A stretch of 64,000 nucleotides of DNA from Elgaria multicarinata webbii (GCF_023053635.1 NC_086182.1:1687001-1751000); one strand, 5' to 3'; shown: positions 52,455-64,000, counted from the first letter of the stretch. The notes: generated from the sequence alone by a model not told the origin. Translations and numbers: made by a program.

Positions 52455-52986
52455 AAAAAATGCCAACTTTGATTTTTAAGAACGTATGTTTCCTGAAAAA
52501 AATAAGAAGCACAAAACTTGAAACTGCTAAATTTATTTTAAAGTGCAAGAAATAAGTCATGCCAATTATAGCAAACAAATTGGAAAGGAACATCTATGGG
52601 TCTAAAATGCATTATTTAATAGGAATATCACCTCCAAATCATCCCCCCAACTCACACACACACACACACTCAGCATCACTCACTCCAAACACACACACAC
52701 ATGAACACATGCATTCACTCAAAGACTCCATGCACCCCATTCACCCATACATTCTCTCTCTCTCTCTCTCTCTCTCTTCCGGGCGCGTTCCGGAAGTCCA
52801 AACGTGGAGCCGCCCCACCCCAGTGCCCCTGGCTTCGCTTCAACTGGGCGGATGTGGGGCGCCATCTCGCCCGCCCAGGCCCAGCTGAATCCTCGGGCCG
52901 GCTCACAGCCAACGCAAGTGAGTGCCCCTCTTAGCTTGGCGCTCTAGGCGGCCGCCTGAGTGGCCTCTATGGTAGCACCAGCCCTG
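52372..52986 (+). mobile_element. Non-autonomous hAT-type DNA transposon, copy 2 (615 bp)
   Basis: The ends are CAGGGCTGGTGC and GCACCAGCCCTG, perfect 12-bp inverted repeats. The flanks tttacagt (52,364-52,371 and 52,987-52,994) are a perfect 8-bp duplication, the hAT signature. Inside are an (AC)n tract near the left end, a (TC)n tract and a GC-rich right part. It is collinear with copy 1 at 5.7 kb. No transposase is encoded. Confidence 0.92.
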
Positions 52987-52994
52987 TTTACAGT

Positions 52995-53785
52995 GTATTT
53001 AAAGAATTATTACAAATTGAATTTGCTTTTTAAAATGTTTACTTTTTTGTAACAAATGGAGCTACAAGGAACCTCTTTGGTTCTGCCAGTTTTTGAGGAG
53101 CCGGCAAAAAACAATTTAAAAAAATAAACAAAAGAAACTGTCAACATTAGTAACAAAGAAAATTATTTATGTCTTGCATGTGAGAGTTGTAGTTTCAGTT
53201 TGCGACCTAGGACCTGCTTGTCCTCAGTGCACAGAAATTGTAATAATCTGATACTGTACATAATTCTTAGAAATTATTTGGAGAAGTAAATATATGAGCA
53301 CCTTGTCTTAAACATTTTATTCATCATGCTATAATAAAACATTCCATAATCCATTTTTCTTCATTTATTTCAATTTTTCAGAAAACAAAAAAGCCTTTGG
53401 AAAAAAAACAGAAAAAAACTATTCCCCCCCCCAATTTTTTTTCTGTTCCCCCCCCCCCCAGGCCTTCACATCTCTAGATCCAGCCCTTTATTAGAGATTC
53501 AACATATTTTGAATACATGTCAACTAAAATGTGGAATAGGTATCTACAAAGGTGCCTAGCACAAAAATTTCCACACCTATTTGTCTGAAATTTGCCAGGC
53601 TTCATCTCTTCATACAGGTCTACCGTGCCTACAAATTTCATTCAATTTTGTCAAACAGCAAGAATGTTATAGTTGTTTGTTGATTTCTAGCAATAGCCAA
53701 TGCATAAAGATTCAGATTTCACGGTGCTGTTGATGGGTGTGAGCCAAAGACAGGACATGTATTGAAAGATCAGCATTAGCTTCCT
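52995..53785 (+). other. TET3 intron, AT-rich
   Basis: No exon is seen. C-runs lie at 53,425-53,460. Confidence 0.45.
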
Positions 53786-54060
53786 GCAGGTTTCTGAGCA
53801 CAATCCAAAGTACTGGTGATGACCTTTTAAAGCAGGCCTGGGGTTATACTCATCCCCTAATATGAGCTCCAGTGTGCATTGGCCTTGTTTGAGGCCCAAG
53901 TGGAAGGCAGAAGGGGCAGGGCATTCTCAAGAGTGGCCCCCCAATCCTATGGAATTCCATCCCCAGGGAACTTGTCAGGCCTGTTCTTTAAGGAGGATAA
54001 TAGACACCTCTGCATTCCAGAAGGTGGGGGTGGGGAAATACCCCTTAAAATACTTGGACA
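53786..54060 (+). mobile_element. L2-type LINE fragment, old
   Basis: 'gagcacaatccaaagtactg', 'aggcagaaggggcagggcat', 'tctcaagagtggccccccaa' and 'aattccatccccagggaact' follow the order of the L2 ORF2 C-terminus but with a broken frame. Confidence 0.55.
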
Positions 54061-54339
54061 CAGCAGAAGTTTTCATAGTATAATATATATATTTTACCTG
54101 GGGTGGATGTTTCTAAGTTGCTTTACACTGTTTTTTTGGCTGCTCTTCTGCCTGATTTATATTATGGTTTTTTGTTGCTGTCTTTAGATTTTGGTATTGT
54201 TTACTTGATTTTATTTAAGCATTTTAAAAACTATTTTGCCCCTCCCAAAAATGGAGTTGCTCCTAGTGGTTTGCGTAATAGCCACACTGGGCCATGGGTA
54301 AAACATCCAAAATCCAGGGAAAAAATCCAAAATCCACAG

Positions 54340-54430
54340 TGAGGCAATACTTTTATTAGGGCCAACCAAAATGCCACTAAAGAGTTAAGCAAGATTTTGA
54401 GCTCTCCAGAAACTCTTCATCAGGCTGCAT
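54340..54430 (-). repeat. Hammerhead-core repeat fragment, copy B
   Basis: The minus strand reads CTGATGAAGAGTTTCTGGA, GAGCTCAAAATCTTGC and then a phrase like 'ggttggccctaataaaagta'. The upstream phrase 'gtgaggcaatacttttatta' recurs at 56,633 ('gttaggcaatacctttatta'). Confidence 0.55.
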
Positions 54431-54830
54431 AGATACAAGAGGCAAGGGGCAGGGGGAAGGAACAGAAAGGTTCAAAGATTAGGCCAGACCTTGCTGCCAC
54501 GAAGTCTGCAGCAGAAGCTCAGTTCCAAAATGGTGATAAAACAGTGACTCAAGTCCCTGATAGGTGTTGCAGGTACCAGAGAACACAAGGTGCTCTGGGA
54601 CAAAGAAGCAATGGCTGAGCTCCTTTTCTGAACACATAAAGGCCATCTGTTACTTAGATCTGCTTCAGGCTCTGGCTGGGACACACCGTTTCCTGAGCAG
54701 GCAGAGAGCTGAAATAAAGAGAAACATGACATCTTTATATTAGTAAAGCCGGAGAATAAATTTAGGTGGTGGACTTGGTAAAACACAACTTTGGTATGAA
54801 TTTGTTTAAGGGATGTGTCCTCTTGGCTGT

Positions 54831-56207
54831 GTTTGGACAATACAATAGTCAACCCTGGGTTACTAGTCATCCATTAAGTGGACTATTAACCCAGGGTTGA
54901 CTATTACTCTCTCACACACTCACACACACCCTGCTCCCCACTCCCCACTGAATGGCGCATCGCTGGTTCCCACTTTCCATACTGGGATGCTGCGGAGAAA
55001 GACGCAGGAGAGCTGCTTTCGCTGTCGCCGTCCCCCCCTTTAACGCAAAGAACGTTCTTTGTCATTCTCTGCGTGTGGCCTCCTCTGCCATGCATGTTTT
55101 CCCCATCGGTGGGTATTTATTTATTTATTTATTACATTTTTATACCGCCCAATAGCCGAAGCTCTCTGGGCAGCTCTCTGGGTGCTTCAGCTCTTCTGAC
55201 AGCGTCCTTCCTCTTGCGCCCCATGCCCACAAATGGCGAAAGGAGGGCGTGGTGGAGGCAGACGCTCCGTCAGGAGAGTGTCTGCCTCTGCCATGCCCTT
55301 CTTCGCCATTTGTACATCACAGAATGGCGTGAAGGGGAGAGTCTTCTCTCTCCTTTGTGCCATCCTGAGATGCACAAATGACGAACGTCGAGCAGGATGC
55401 AGGTGGACCTCTCCTCCTGCACCCCCACATTTGCTGCAAAATGCTGGAGAATGGGGATGGGGGAGGCTTGTGAACAGCAGGAGACCCTCGCGTGCCCCAT
55501 CCCCATTCTCCAGCACTTTCCAGTGAACAATGGTGGGGCGCAGGAGGACACTCTCAGCAGAACGATATCTCCCACAGTTTGATGTTACGTGTCAACCCAT
55601 GGGAGACATCCTTTACCCACTGGCAATCCATTTGGATATCAGCTCGAGGGGATGGAAGGAGTTCCTTCCATCCCCTCGAGCCGATATCCAGTGGGATAGC
55701 AGCACAAAGGGGTGGGGCGCCGTCATTGGCAGTGCCCCACCCACGCATGGCATGTGCCCATCCTGGAAATCTCCTGGGGAGCTGACAATCGTGTCTCCCT
55801 GCCAAGGGATGGCACAATCGGTGGCTTCCCACACGCTTCCTAGGATGGGATTATTTCACCTGCCTGTAGAGCCCCACTGGGCAAGAGCAGCAGAGGGTTC
55901 TGTCGCTCCTGCCCCTTGTCTCTGTAGGCATGGGAAATAATCAATGGAGCCTGGCACACAACACAACAAACTGCCCAGAGAGCTTTGGCTATGGGGTGGT
56001 ATATATATGCAATAAACAAATAATAACTCAATAATCAATGGTTGCTCAGATAGTACACTCTGCACACTGCTAATTATTGGGGTTATTTCTCCAAAATAAC
56101 CAACCATGGTGTGGAAAAGGCTCAACAGACGACACAATAGTCAACAGTTGATTATTTAAGCAAAGGTTAACTGTTTCATCAACTGTTGCCTATTGTGTTG
56201 TCTGAAC
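54831..56207. mobile_element. Hairpin-chain transposon-like element (about 1.38 kb)
   Basis: The two ends are similar inverted repeats: 'gtttggacaatacaatagtc' at the left and, reversed, 'gttcagacaacacaataggc' at the right. Each end is itself a hairpin (54,844-54,905 and 56,124-56,206). Between them lie further hairpins: 55,231-55,311 (38-bp arms), 55,304-55,383 (about 38-bp arms, overlapping the previous one), about 55,411-55,550, and 55,634-55,689 (27-bp arms, one mismatch, 2-nt loop). Two L2 3'-end pieces sit in opposite orientation at 55,112-55,172 and 55,966-56,025. No protein can be supported. The family is not recognised; it may be a fold-back (MITE-like) element. Confidence 0.6.
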
Positions 56208-58040
56208 CCAGTCCTTGTATCACTGAAAGGGTTGCTAAGTTTTTACGATCTGAACACAAATTAGGGGGGAAATGTTATCCCCCTGAGAGAAGGAGTTCTA
56301 CAAAACTGTATTTTGCTTTATTATTACTTTTTAATTAACTTTTACATGCCTTACATTAACTTTGCTGATCTGTGACTGTAATAAATGAAATGATGAGGTT
56401 AAAAGATCAATTGAAACCAAATCGTGTAAGAATACATAGTGGTTGAAAGGTATGCAACTCTAGGAATGTAAAGTGCTTCTTCAGGTGGTAAAAAATCATA
56501 TTCCTCTGGTGGTAGATTTTAAATGGCTAACTGCAGTATTTTTCAACACACGTAAAATCCAACGATAGCCACAGTGGTCCATGAGTAAAACTTCCGAAAT
56601 CTAAGGGTGGTGGGAGGAATCCAAAACTCCACCGTTAGGCAATACCTTTATTAGGACCAGCAGCCAACCTGTCTCAAAGTGGTTCTTCTTTTAGTCATTC
56701 CAGGTATTAGAGCAACACAGGCTTGTATGGAGCCTTTTAACAGCTGCTGGACAGTTTTTGTCTATGAAATGGGGAAGTGCACGGGTGCCAGGAGAGCTGG
56801 AAGGACCAGTGAAATTTTGGGACACAATTGTCTGCTTTGCATGGACTTGAAATAGCAGGGAGACACTTTTGCCAGGTGTTGCTCCTGTGCTGCTCGGAGT
56901 GTGTGAAGTGCGCATGTGTAGATGTTTGTTAATAAAGAGTAAGGACATCAGATTAGGAAATAACCGTTTGATATAATGAGGAGACATTTCTGATCTTTGG
57001 GGGATGTCGGAAATCAAAATTGCGTCATTCAAGACCATATGCTTTTTTAAAAATTTAAGATACTTCTTAAAAACATCTGGTAATCTGGCATTGCCACTCT
57101 TCCAAAAGTTGACGTAACCATGGAGAGCCCTTTCCTTGATTATCTATTATTAGCCATTCCTCTCTCCCACCCCCTGAAAAGGACTCCAAAGTAGTGCTGA
57201 AAAGCTAGTTCAGAAGCCTGCAGTGTTTCTGCTGTGGGAGGCAGCTGGGCTCGATGTCACGAGGGCTCTTTCCAAGGCTTTTCAGCCCCTTGGAACCCGC
57301 TGCATCAAGTTCTGACTCCAACAGCTGCTGGAAGGAGTTGGGAAAGCTCAGAGGGTTGCCGCCAGTTGGCGTTCCCCTGGACACACTTGCTTCTGCTATG
57401 CACTACGCGAATATGATGATGGGGGGTTCAAGTTACAGTTTGGGCACCAGCATGAATGGCCGTGTTCTTGAGAAGATCCCTCCTTTCCCCAGCAGCTCTG
57501 AGGTTGTTTTTTTTTTTACATTGTGGTTTTACTTTGTATTGTGCACACAGTCCTCTGGATGGCAATTTGCAGTAAGATATATCAGCAAACCTCCTCAGCC
57601 TGTAGCGCTGAGCCCCATCTACTCTCCGAGTTCTTGGCAGAAAGCCTTCTTGGACATTCGGTGGCTTGCTTTGGAGGCCTCTCTTGGCTGTTCCTGGAGG
57701 TAATACATAGCCATCATGACAAGTTGCCATTGATAAACTCCCTTCTCCTCGATGAATAACCCCAATCCCGCTTTAAAGTTATGTAAACTAGTAGCCAGCA
57801 TAACATCTTGTAACAACAAAATTCCGTAAGCCAATTATGCATTATATGAAGAACGGCTTTCTTTTGTCTGTTGTGACTCACTCACTTTTCAACCAACTTT
57901 ATTCGATAACCTTGAGTTCCAGTATTCTGAGAGAGTGAGAAAAACTCCTCTGTCCACATTGTCTATACGATATGTAAGTCTATAAACTTCTTACGGTTTA
58001 CTTCCTTAGCTACCTGGAGCATGTGGTGCTGGCAGGGAGA
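56208..58040 (+). other. TET3 intron
   Basis: No exon is recognised. A repeat fragment at about 56,560-56,680 shares phrases with 54,280-54,370 ('ccatgggtaaaa', 'ggcaatacctttattagg'). Confidence 0.4.
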
Positions 58041-58442
58041 ATCATAGAATCATAGAATCATAGAATAGCAGAGTTGGAAGGGGCCTACAAGGCCATCGAG
58101 TCCAACCCCCTGCTCAATGCAGGAATCCACCCTAAAGCATCCCTGACAGATGGTTGTCCAGCTGCCTCTTGAATGCCTCTAGTGTGGGAGAGCCCACCAC
58201 CTCCCTAGGTAGCTGATTCCATTGTCGTACTACTCTAACAGTCAGGAAGTTTTTCCTGATGTCCAGCCGGAATCTGGCTTCCTGTAACTTGAGCCCGTTA
58301 TTCCGTGTCCTGCACTCTGGGAGGATCGAGAAGAGATCCTGGCCCTCCTCTGTGTGACAACCTTTTAAGTATTGGAAGAGTGCTATCATGTCTCCCCTCC
58401 ATCTTCTCTTCTCCAGGCTAAACATGCCCAGTTCTTTCATGC
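58041..58442 (-). mobile_element. CR1 LINE 3' end, first subfamily
   Basis: Three ATTCTATGA-type units end the antisense copy. The ORF2 C-terminus is open and reads [40 protein letters not shown] and [20 protein letters not shown]. It is close to the 4.7-kb copy, hence relatively young. Confidence 0.92.
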
Positions 58443-59987
58443 AATTGGCTTCATGCTTCATGCAATTGGCTGGATGCACATGGTAGGTAGCTTCCAAGCA
58501 TTCTTTGGGGGAGCATCGGCATGTGAAGGTGTTTTTCAGGGGCCTCCAGCTGCTGTGCTGCTGCCACCTGGAGATGTTGGGAACACTAGATGTGACGTGC
58601 AGCCACCTGCCTGTTTCCCTCTGCTCTGCTTTTCAAGTACATAAATGAAAGGTGCCCCTGGGGTGTTACACTTGGGACAAGAAGCACTGCCAAGGAGCTT
58701 GCCTCTCTGCCCCCCCCCCGAGTGTTAAAACTGCTGGGGAGGGGGAAAGATTTTGGGTGGAGAAACAGCTGGAAGGGGCCGGCTAAGCAGCCCTCCTTTT
58801 CTGCTGCTCTTCCACTCCCAATTGAGGCTTCTTTTTCATTAAAATAAAATAACATGTTATTGTATTGTATTTTAAACTGTCATACACATCTGCCATGTAC
58901 TGTCTAATTTGGCTCTGAATCTGTAACATTAAACATGCAGGGCTCTGGCACTGCTGTGCCTGTCATACTCTTTACAGATTGTTTCCTGGTTGCTATGGTA
59001 TATAGGAGCCACCTTAAAAAAAACATTTCCTCTTTTATGCACACTAGCAAAAAATGCCAAACAGATTATACAAAGTAAAAAACAAATCACACAAGTTCCA
59101 CAGGATTTCACTTTTCTTGGTACAGAGTTTGAACTGTTAGCGTGCACAGTCTCAGTGCACAATCCCCGTGGCCCTGCCCTGGGACAAGCAGGAAACTCAA
59201 AGGTGAGTTTGGCTGTGTTTCCTGCCGATGTAGACAGCTTTAAAACAGTTGGTCTCCTTGATTCTCACCCATTTCAGATTGACATCATGGAACCTCCACT
59301 ATGGTCTGGCTTCCTCTGGGCACGCCTGCAGCCCTCTTCCAGAAAAGACACCAAGGGGCTTTAAGCACTTGCCAGTTGCTTGTGCTGTTCTGAATTTCCC
59401 AAGCTTTCTTTGAAAAGCATCCAGAGCAGATTAGCAACAGATGCCCTAAAAGATCATCCCCATGCTTTAGTGGTGGCAAATGGAACAGTCCATCAAGGCT
59501 CCGCGTTCCCATGATTGTGTTCTGTCTCCTTGGTTATCCGCAAAACTGCCTTTTGATACTTGTGGCGTTCTTAGATTGCATTTTTGCCCAAAGATTAAGA
59601 GGGATCTTTTAGTAGCTGAGAATACCGGGGGGGGGGGGGGCACAGCAGGGCCAGCAAAGCAAAATGCACAATTAGGGATGTTCATCAGCCTTAGAAATAG
59701 ACTTGCCATATGAGGCATGTTGCTGCTTTCTTTTGAATAAAATGAAGAAGCTAGGAACAAAACAAAACAAAACAAAAATTGAAAGAAAGCAAAGGATGGC
59801 AATGAAGGGCGAGGGTCCAGGGACATTACGTGCCTCAGGATGATGGTCATGGCATGAACGACGGCGTGCATTTTGTCAGCATCATTGTCGTTTTGTGCTG
59901 AATACAAATTGTCTAGCTAGATAAATCCACAAAGGTACTAGCTGACAAAATATTATCCTGGCCCCCACGTACTGTTTTAGCCATGAG
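58443..59987 (+). other. TET3 intron
   Basis: No exon is recognised. A 12-13-bp G-run lies at 59,628-59,640. Confidence 0.45.
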
Positions 59988-60097
59988 TGGTTTACAAGTA
60001 CCAAGTCACATAAAGAGCAGGGCTTGAATGCCTACTAGCCATGAAGTTGGGCCAATCACTGTCAGTTCAACCTACTTCACAGGGCTGTTGTGAAGAT
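59988..60097 (+). mobile_element. SINE fragment (tRNA-derived family, 3' part)
   Basis: 'gcttgaatgcctactagcca' and 'cacagggctgttgtgaagat' match the core of the SINE at 38.9 kb. It is directly joined to a CR1 copy. Confidence 0.6.
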
Positions 60098-60703
60098 AAA
60101 ATGCAGAAAAGGGCAACAAAAAGGATTAAGGGGCTTGGGCATCTCTCCTATGAGGGAAGGTTACAAGAGCTGGGATTGTTTAGCTTGGAAAAAAGGAGGC
60201 TGAGGGGAGACATGATAGAGGTGGACAAAATTATGCATGATGTGGAGGATGTGGATACCATGTGGATCCACATAGAGAATGTGGATAACATTTTTCTCCC
60301 TCTCTCAAAATACTAGAACCTGGGGTCATCCCATGAAGCTGATTGGTGGGAGATCCAGGACAAATAAAAGGAAGTACTTCTTCACAGCACACAGTGAAAT
60401 TATGGAACTCACTACCACAAGATGTAGTGATGGCCACCAATTTGGATGGCTTTAAAAGGTAAATTCCTAAAGGAGAAGGCTCTCAATGGCTCCTAGCCCT
60501 GTTGGCTATGTGGTACCTCTGGTACCAGAGGCAGTAAACCTATATGCACCAGTTGTTGGGGAACATGGGCAGGTGGATGCCATTGCATCCATGTCCTACT
60601 TGAGGGTCCCTGGTCGACAGCGGGTTGGCCACTTTGTGAACAGAGTGCTGGACTAGATGGACTCGTGATCTGAACTAGCATGGCTCTTCTTAAGTTCTTA
60701 TGA
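60098..60703 (+). mobile_element. CR1 LINE 3' end, second subfamily
   Basis: In sense: 'GNKKD' then the [20 protein letters not shown] and [10 protein letters not shown] part of ORF2, an interrupted middle with a local expansion of 'gatgtggaggatgtgga'-like repeats (60,238-60,292), then the characteristic 'gtggtgatggccaccaattt' type 3' region and a 'ttcttaagttcttatg' end. The ORF is broken. Confidence 0.88.
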
Positions 60704-63000
60704 CTGTTCCTCCTTTGTCTCCTTAATGGATTTTTGTGCCCCCCCCCAAAAAAAAAACACCTTTGGAAAAAGTGGGTGAGAAGACATGGGAGAATTACAA
60801 GTCTGGGACCCTACCCCACCCCATGAAATTCTGTGAATAAGGCAGGCCATCGCATGAGAAAAGCCTCATCTGGAAGCATCCTAATACCCACATCACAACA
60901 GCGTTAGGGTCTCTATGTCACATATTTTAATAATGCATCACTCATAAATCCCAAGAAAGTATAAGCAGATCATATTAAACTTCTCAGCATGATTTTGTCT
61001 CCTATGTAAGGAGCTTTTCTTGTGCTGCCAAAGTTGTGTGACAATCTGTGGCTCCATGTGGGCTGCTGTACTTCCCACTTTTCTCACTAAACCTTACATC
61101 AGGCCTGTAAGGTAAGAAGGAAAGATTATCCCCCAGTTACAGAGAAGGAGTGGTAGTGGTGAGCCAGTGAAAGAGCGCTTGACCCAAATGACTGAGTTCA
61201 GATGGGACAGAGGGAGATTTGAACTAGTGGGCCATGTTCACAACTCAGAAGATTGAGCTCTATGCTGGATAGTATAGAGTCATTTGTGCTAATTTGCTGC
61301 TAGATCATTACCAATACTAGTTACTTGATCATACGATATATGTGATGAGGCATATAGGGGTGTTATATATGCGGCATTTTCGCTTGCACCTCTGGAGGAA
61401 AAATTCTGTGTATGAGTGTGTGTGTGTGTGGGGGGTCAGTTTGCAGGATTAACTACTAAGAATTGCAGTTCTATGTTAAAGGAAATTTATCTTAGGTCCT
61501 TTTTACACATTCAGAATTTAATGGGGGAGTTTTTCCTGGAATGTAACATTTCATGATGAGGGCGAAATGTTTGACTGTTCTGTGCCCATGATGTTAGAGA
61601 GAATGGCTGAGGCTAGTTGTCTCCATGACATGCTGGTTTTCTGTGTGCAGGGTGTTTTTTGGATGCATGGGGGGAGGGGAAGCATCCAAAGAACAACCTC
61701 TGACCTTCAACCCCATAGTAGTGCTTTTCCACTTGGTTTTATATATTTGGTAAAGTGGCCCTCATTTTTCTTGTAAGTAATGTTAACAGCTTTTTCTACG
61801 CTGCCAGAGTGGGAGTTGTGAACCAGCGCTTGGATTAAAATGATGCTCAGTGAACCAGCCCAGAAAACCACAAGCTTGGGGCCTGGATTGAAATCATGCC
61901 ATCTTTCGTGCACAAGGATGGACTCAAAGGTCTCGTTCCTTTTGGAAGGCTGAGGTGCATGGTGGCTTGTTCCTTGGCCTTCACTGACCTCCAAAGTATC
62001 TTCTTGTGGTTACACAGTTTCCTCCCTGCCTGCCCCCCTGCCCATGTCAGGGTTGTAATGCATAACAGGACTTTGCTTGGTTCTCCATGGCTGGTCAGCC
62101 AGTGCCACCAGAAAGTGATGTGCCCACTCTTCCTCCTGGGCTTAGCTTGTCTCTCTTGTCAGGTGTAAAAATGTATTTGTATTTGGCCATAACAAAGGAG
62201 AAGTGAAAATATCACCTGTTTACATTCCAAAACGCATAACAGAATAAGTTAAATAAGATAGAGCAAATTAATGACATTCTTTTCCAACCCTCCCCCTCCC
62301 TAAAAGGCGATGGTGGCAGAATTACAGGCTTAGGTGGTGATGTGGGGCTGGGGCTGGCCAGTGCCTGGACGTTCATCATTTGATGACCACAGTGATGAGC
62401 TGAATGTGTACTGGCCCTTGCAGGTAGTAGAGGGTTGTCTCTCCCCCCCCCCCACTTTTTCAATATAGCCAGTTCCACCGTTCAGTTGTGTCTTATCCGG
62501 AGAATAATAATCCAGTGATATCCACACATGTGTGAACAAGATGAAGGGATTGTCTTCTGTTTAACAATCTTATTCGCTTTGCGCTCCAGGGAGATCCTTC
62601 TGGATGGACAAGTGGCTGAAAAGAGTGCTCTTTGGTTATAGCCCATTCAAACTGTGGGGAGTAGTAAGACTGGCTTGTGTGTCCACAGATGCATCAGCCT
62701 CACATTGCCTTGCTGCTGATCTGTTTGGTTTGTCTTTTGCATTTCAGTGGGGCATGGTGGATTGTGCCCCAAATGGTTAACTGACACAGTACTGAGTTTG
62801 CCTCCTGTCTGCAATCCTCTCATTGGCTTCTTTCCATTTGCCTCCCCAGGCTCCTGCTTGCTGCTTGTCGGAGTGTAATATCAGAACCGGCTGGTGCAGT
62901 CCTGGCCCATTATAATGTTTAATTTCCCTTTGTTTTCTTTTGGGGAGTTGGCAGGAATGCTCTTTGGCTCTTTAAAGACTCAGAACCTGCTGAGACAGCT
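60704..63000 (+). other. TET3 intron
   Basis: No exon is recognised. A degraded SINE-like piece may lie at 61,095-61,262, on the minus strand ('gttcaaatctccctctgtcc'). Short C- or G-runs occur elsewhere. Confidence 0.4.
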
Positions 63001-63001
63001 C

Positions 63002-63003
<2 letters not shown>

Positions 63004-63065
<62 letters not shown>
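63004..63065. repeat. (TC)n microsatellite
   Basis: About 30 TC units, the longest simple dinucleotide array in the window. Confidence 0.95.
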
Positions 63066-63067
<2 letters not shown>

Positions 63068-64000
63068 TCCATGATCCAGTATTTGCATTTGCCATAAAAT
63101 AAACAAATAAATAAGTGAGCTATTAACAGACTTGGTTCAGCCTCAGAGCTGCAGTTCCAAGGTTGCTCCTGATTATAACCATGTGGAGAAGGAGGAACTG
63201 TTTCAAGGCTAAAATCCAAACACTTTTGCATATTACACAAACCAAGTCCCTCCAAAGATTTGTGTGAAAGTGTATGGGCTATTTCTTAAAATATATTTTT
63301 GCAACACTGGCACTTAAACTGGAGACAGTAAATTTTTTGCAGAAGATTTCACAGAGGGATCTCGGATCAGTGTGTATAGAGTTGTCCCACTTTTGCCTCA
63401 ATTAAACAGGTTTTGCATGTGTGTGATGTTTCATAAACCCATTTGACTACAGGCGGTAGTGCGACAAAATCAGTGTGGGTGGATATACCATGGGAAGTGA
63501 AGCCTTTGTCTCACACAACTATTGACTTTCCTAAAACCTGTGCTTGCTTCCAGTCTTATACCAATGACTGGTCAAAACCACTTTCCACTAACTTGTGAAG
63601 GGTTCCATTATTATTATGAATAATAATATTAATAACTGCTGCTGTTCAATGTTTAATGATAGAGCACATCTGAAGGGTCCAAACTATGTCATGTGTATCC
63701 TCTCAGTCATTTTTCCAGTTAGGTCAATTTTATGTGCCCCATATTGCAACTGAGGTTGAAAAATTAGTGGCATGTGAAAGGCTATCACTACCATGATGGG
63801 TTTCAGGATAGGAAAGAATGTGGATGGTTACTTGTGAATGACAAACTGAACATCTTCATCAACAACAACAACGTTATCATTAATGTTGTTAATGATTAAC
63901 AGAGTGGATTTCAAGTGTTCAGTGAGTCACACGTGCGTGCACACACGCACACACACACCCTTTATAAGTAGCCTTGTAAGGTAGGCAGGGTGGATTTGAT
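63066..64000 (+). other. TET3 intron, right edge
   Basis: No exon is seen. A short ATAATA-rich inverted patch lies at 63,608-63,640, and (AC)n at 63,939-63,957. The last 40 bp ('cttgtaaggtaggcagggtg') look like the start of an antisense SINE. Confidence 0.45.

Noticed and set aside
55187-55940. Overlapping 90-136-codon frames on both strands within the hairpin-chain element
   Set aside because: Palindromes create mirrored frames on the two strands. No transposase motif is readable in any of them.

Overview
This window looks like vertebrate nuclear DNA, most likely from a squamate reptile (lizard or snake). Genes are split into short exons with GT-AG or GC-AG introns. The intergenic and intronic DNA is full of CR1 LINEs, L2-clade LINEs, tRNA-derived SINEs and a palindromic 'CAGATGTTTTGG' MITE that I associate with squamate genomes. 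No bacterial-style genes, CRISPR arrays or operons are present. All three genes are on the plus strand and in the order ACTG2 - DGUOK - TET3, which is the order I know from human chromosome 2p13. That synteny supports each identification.

Layout. 1-2.6 kb: the last three coding exons of ACTG2 (enteric smooth-muscle gamma-actin), with an ATTAAA polyadenylation signal. 2.6-5.7 kb: intergenic DNA with CR1 and L2 debris. 5.7-6.35 kb: a complete non-autonomous hAT-type transposon with target-site duplications, lying in the GC-rich DNA that leads into the DGUOK promoter. 6.4-17.4 kb: DGUOK (mitochondrial deoxyguanosine kinase), all seven coding exons, predicted 259 aa, with a long 3' UTR that carries a palindromic MITE. 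19.2-20.6 kb: a strong CpG island, the TET3 promoter. 20.9-21.3 kb: the TET3 exon coding the CXXC zinc finger. 21.3-64 kb: TET3 intronic DNA, interrupted by a 58-bp coding exon at 44,652-44,709 that continues the protein in frame. Just upstream of that exon (43.7-44.4 kb) is a GC-rich segment with splice-donor-like sites, a candidate alternative promoter for a CXXC-less TET3. The catalytic part of TET3 lies beyond the window.

Mobile DNA. The TET3 introns carry an L2-type LINE whose 537-aa reverse-transcriptase ORF is uninterrupted (about 40.8-42.8 kb), a second damaged L2 (29.5-31.4 kb), many CR1 3' ends, a second hAT copy in opposite orientation with a perfect 8-bp duplication (52.4-53.0 kb), and a 1.38-kb element at 54.8-56.2 kb built as a chain of hairpins. 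Several short repeats share a core resembling the hammerhead ribozyme (CTGATGA - stem - AAA), which suggests Penelope-like element remnants.

The three genes are not known to act in one pathway: smooth-muscle cytoskeleton, mitochondrial purine deoxynucleoside salvage, and 5-methylcytosine oxidation. Their proximity reflects conserved vertebrate synteny, not an operon. Exon boundaries were read by eye from splice consensus, reading phase and remembered protein families; no alignment was run.
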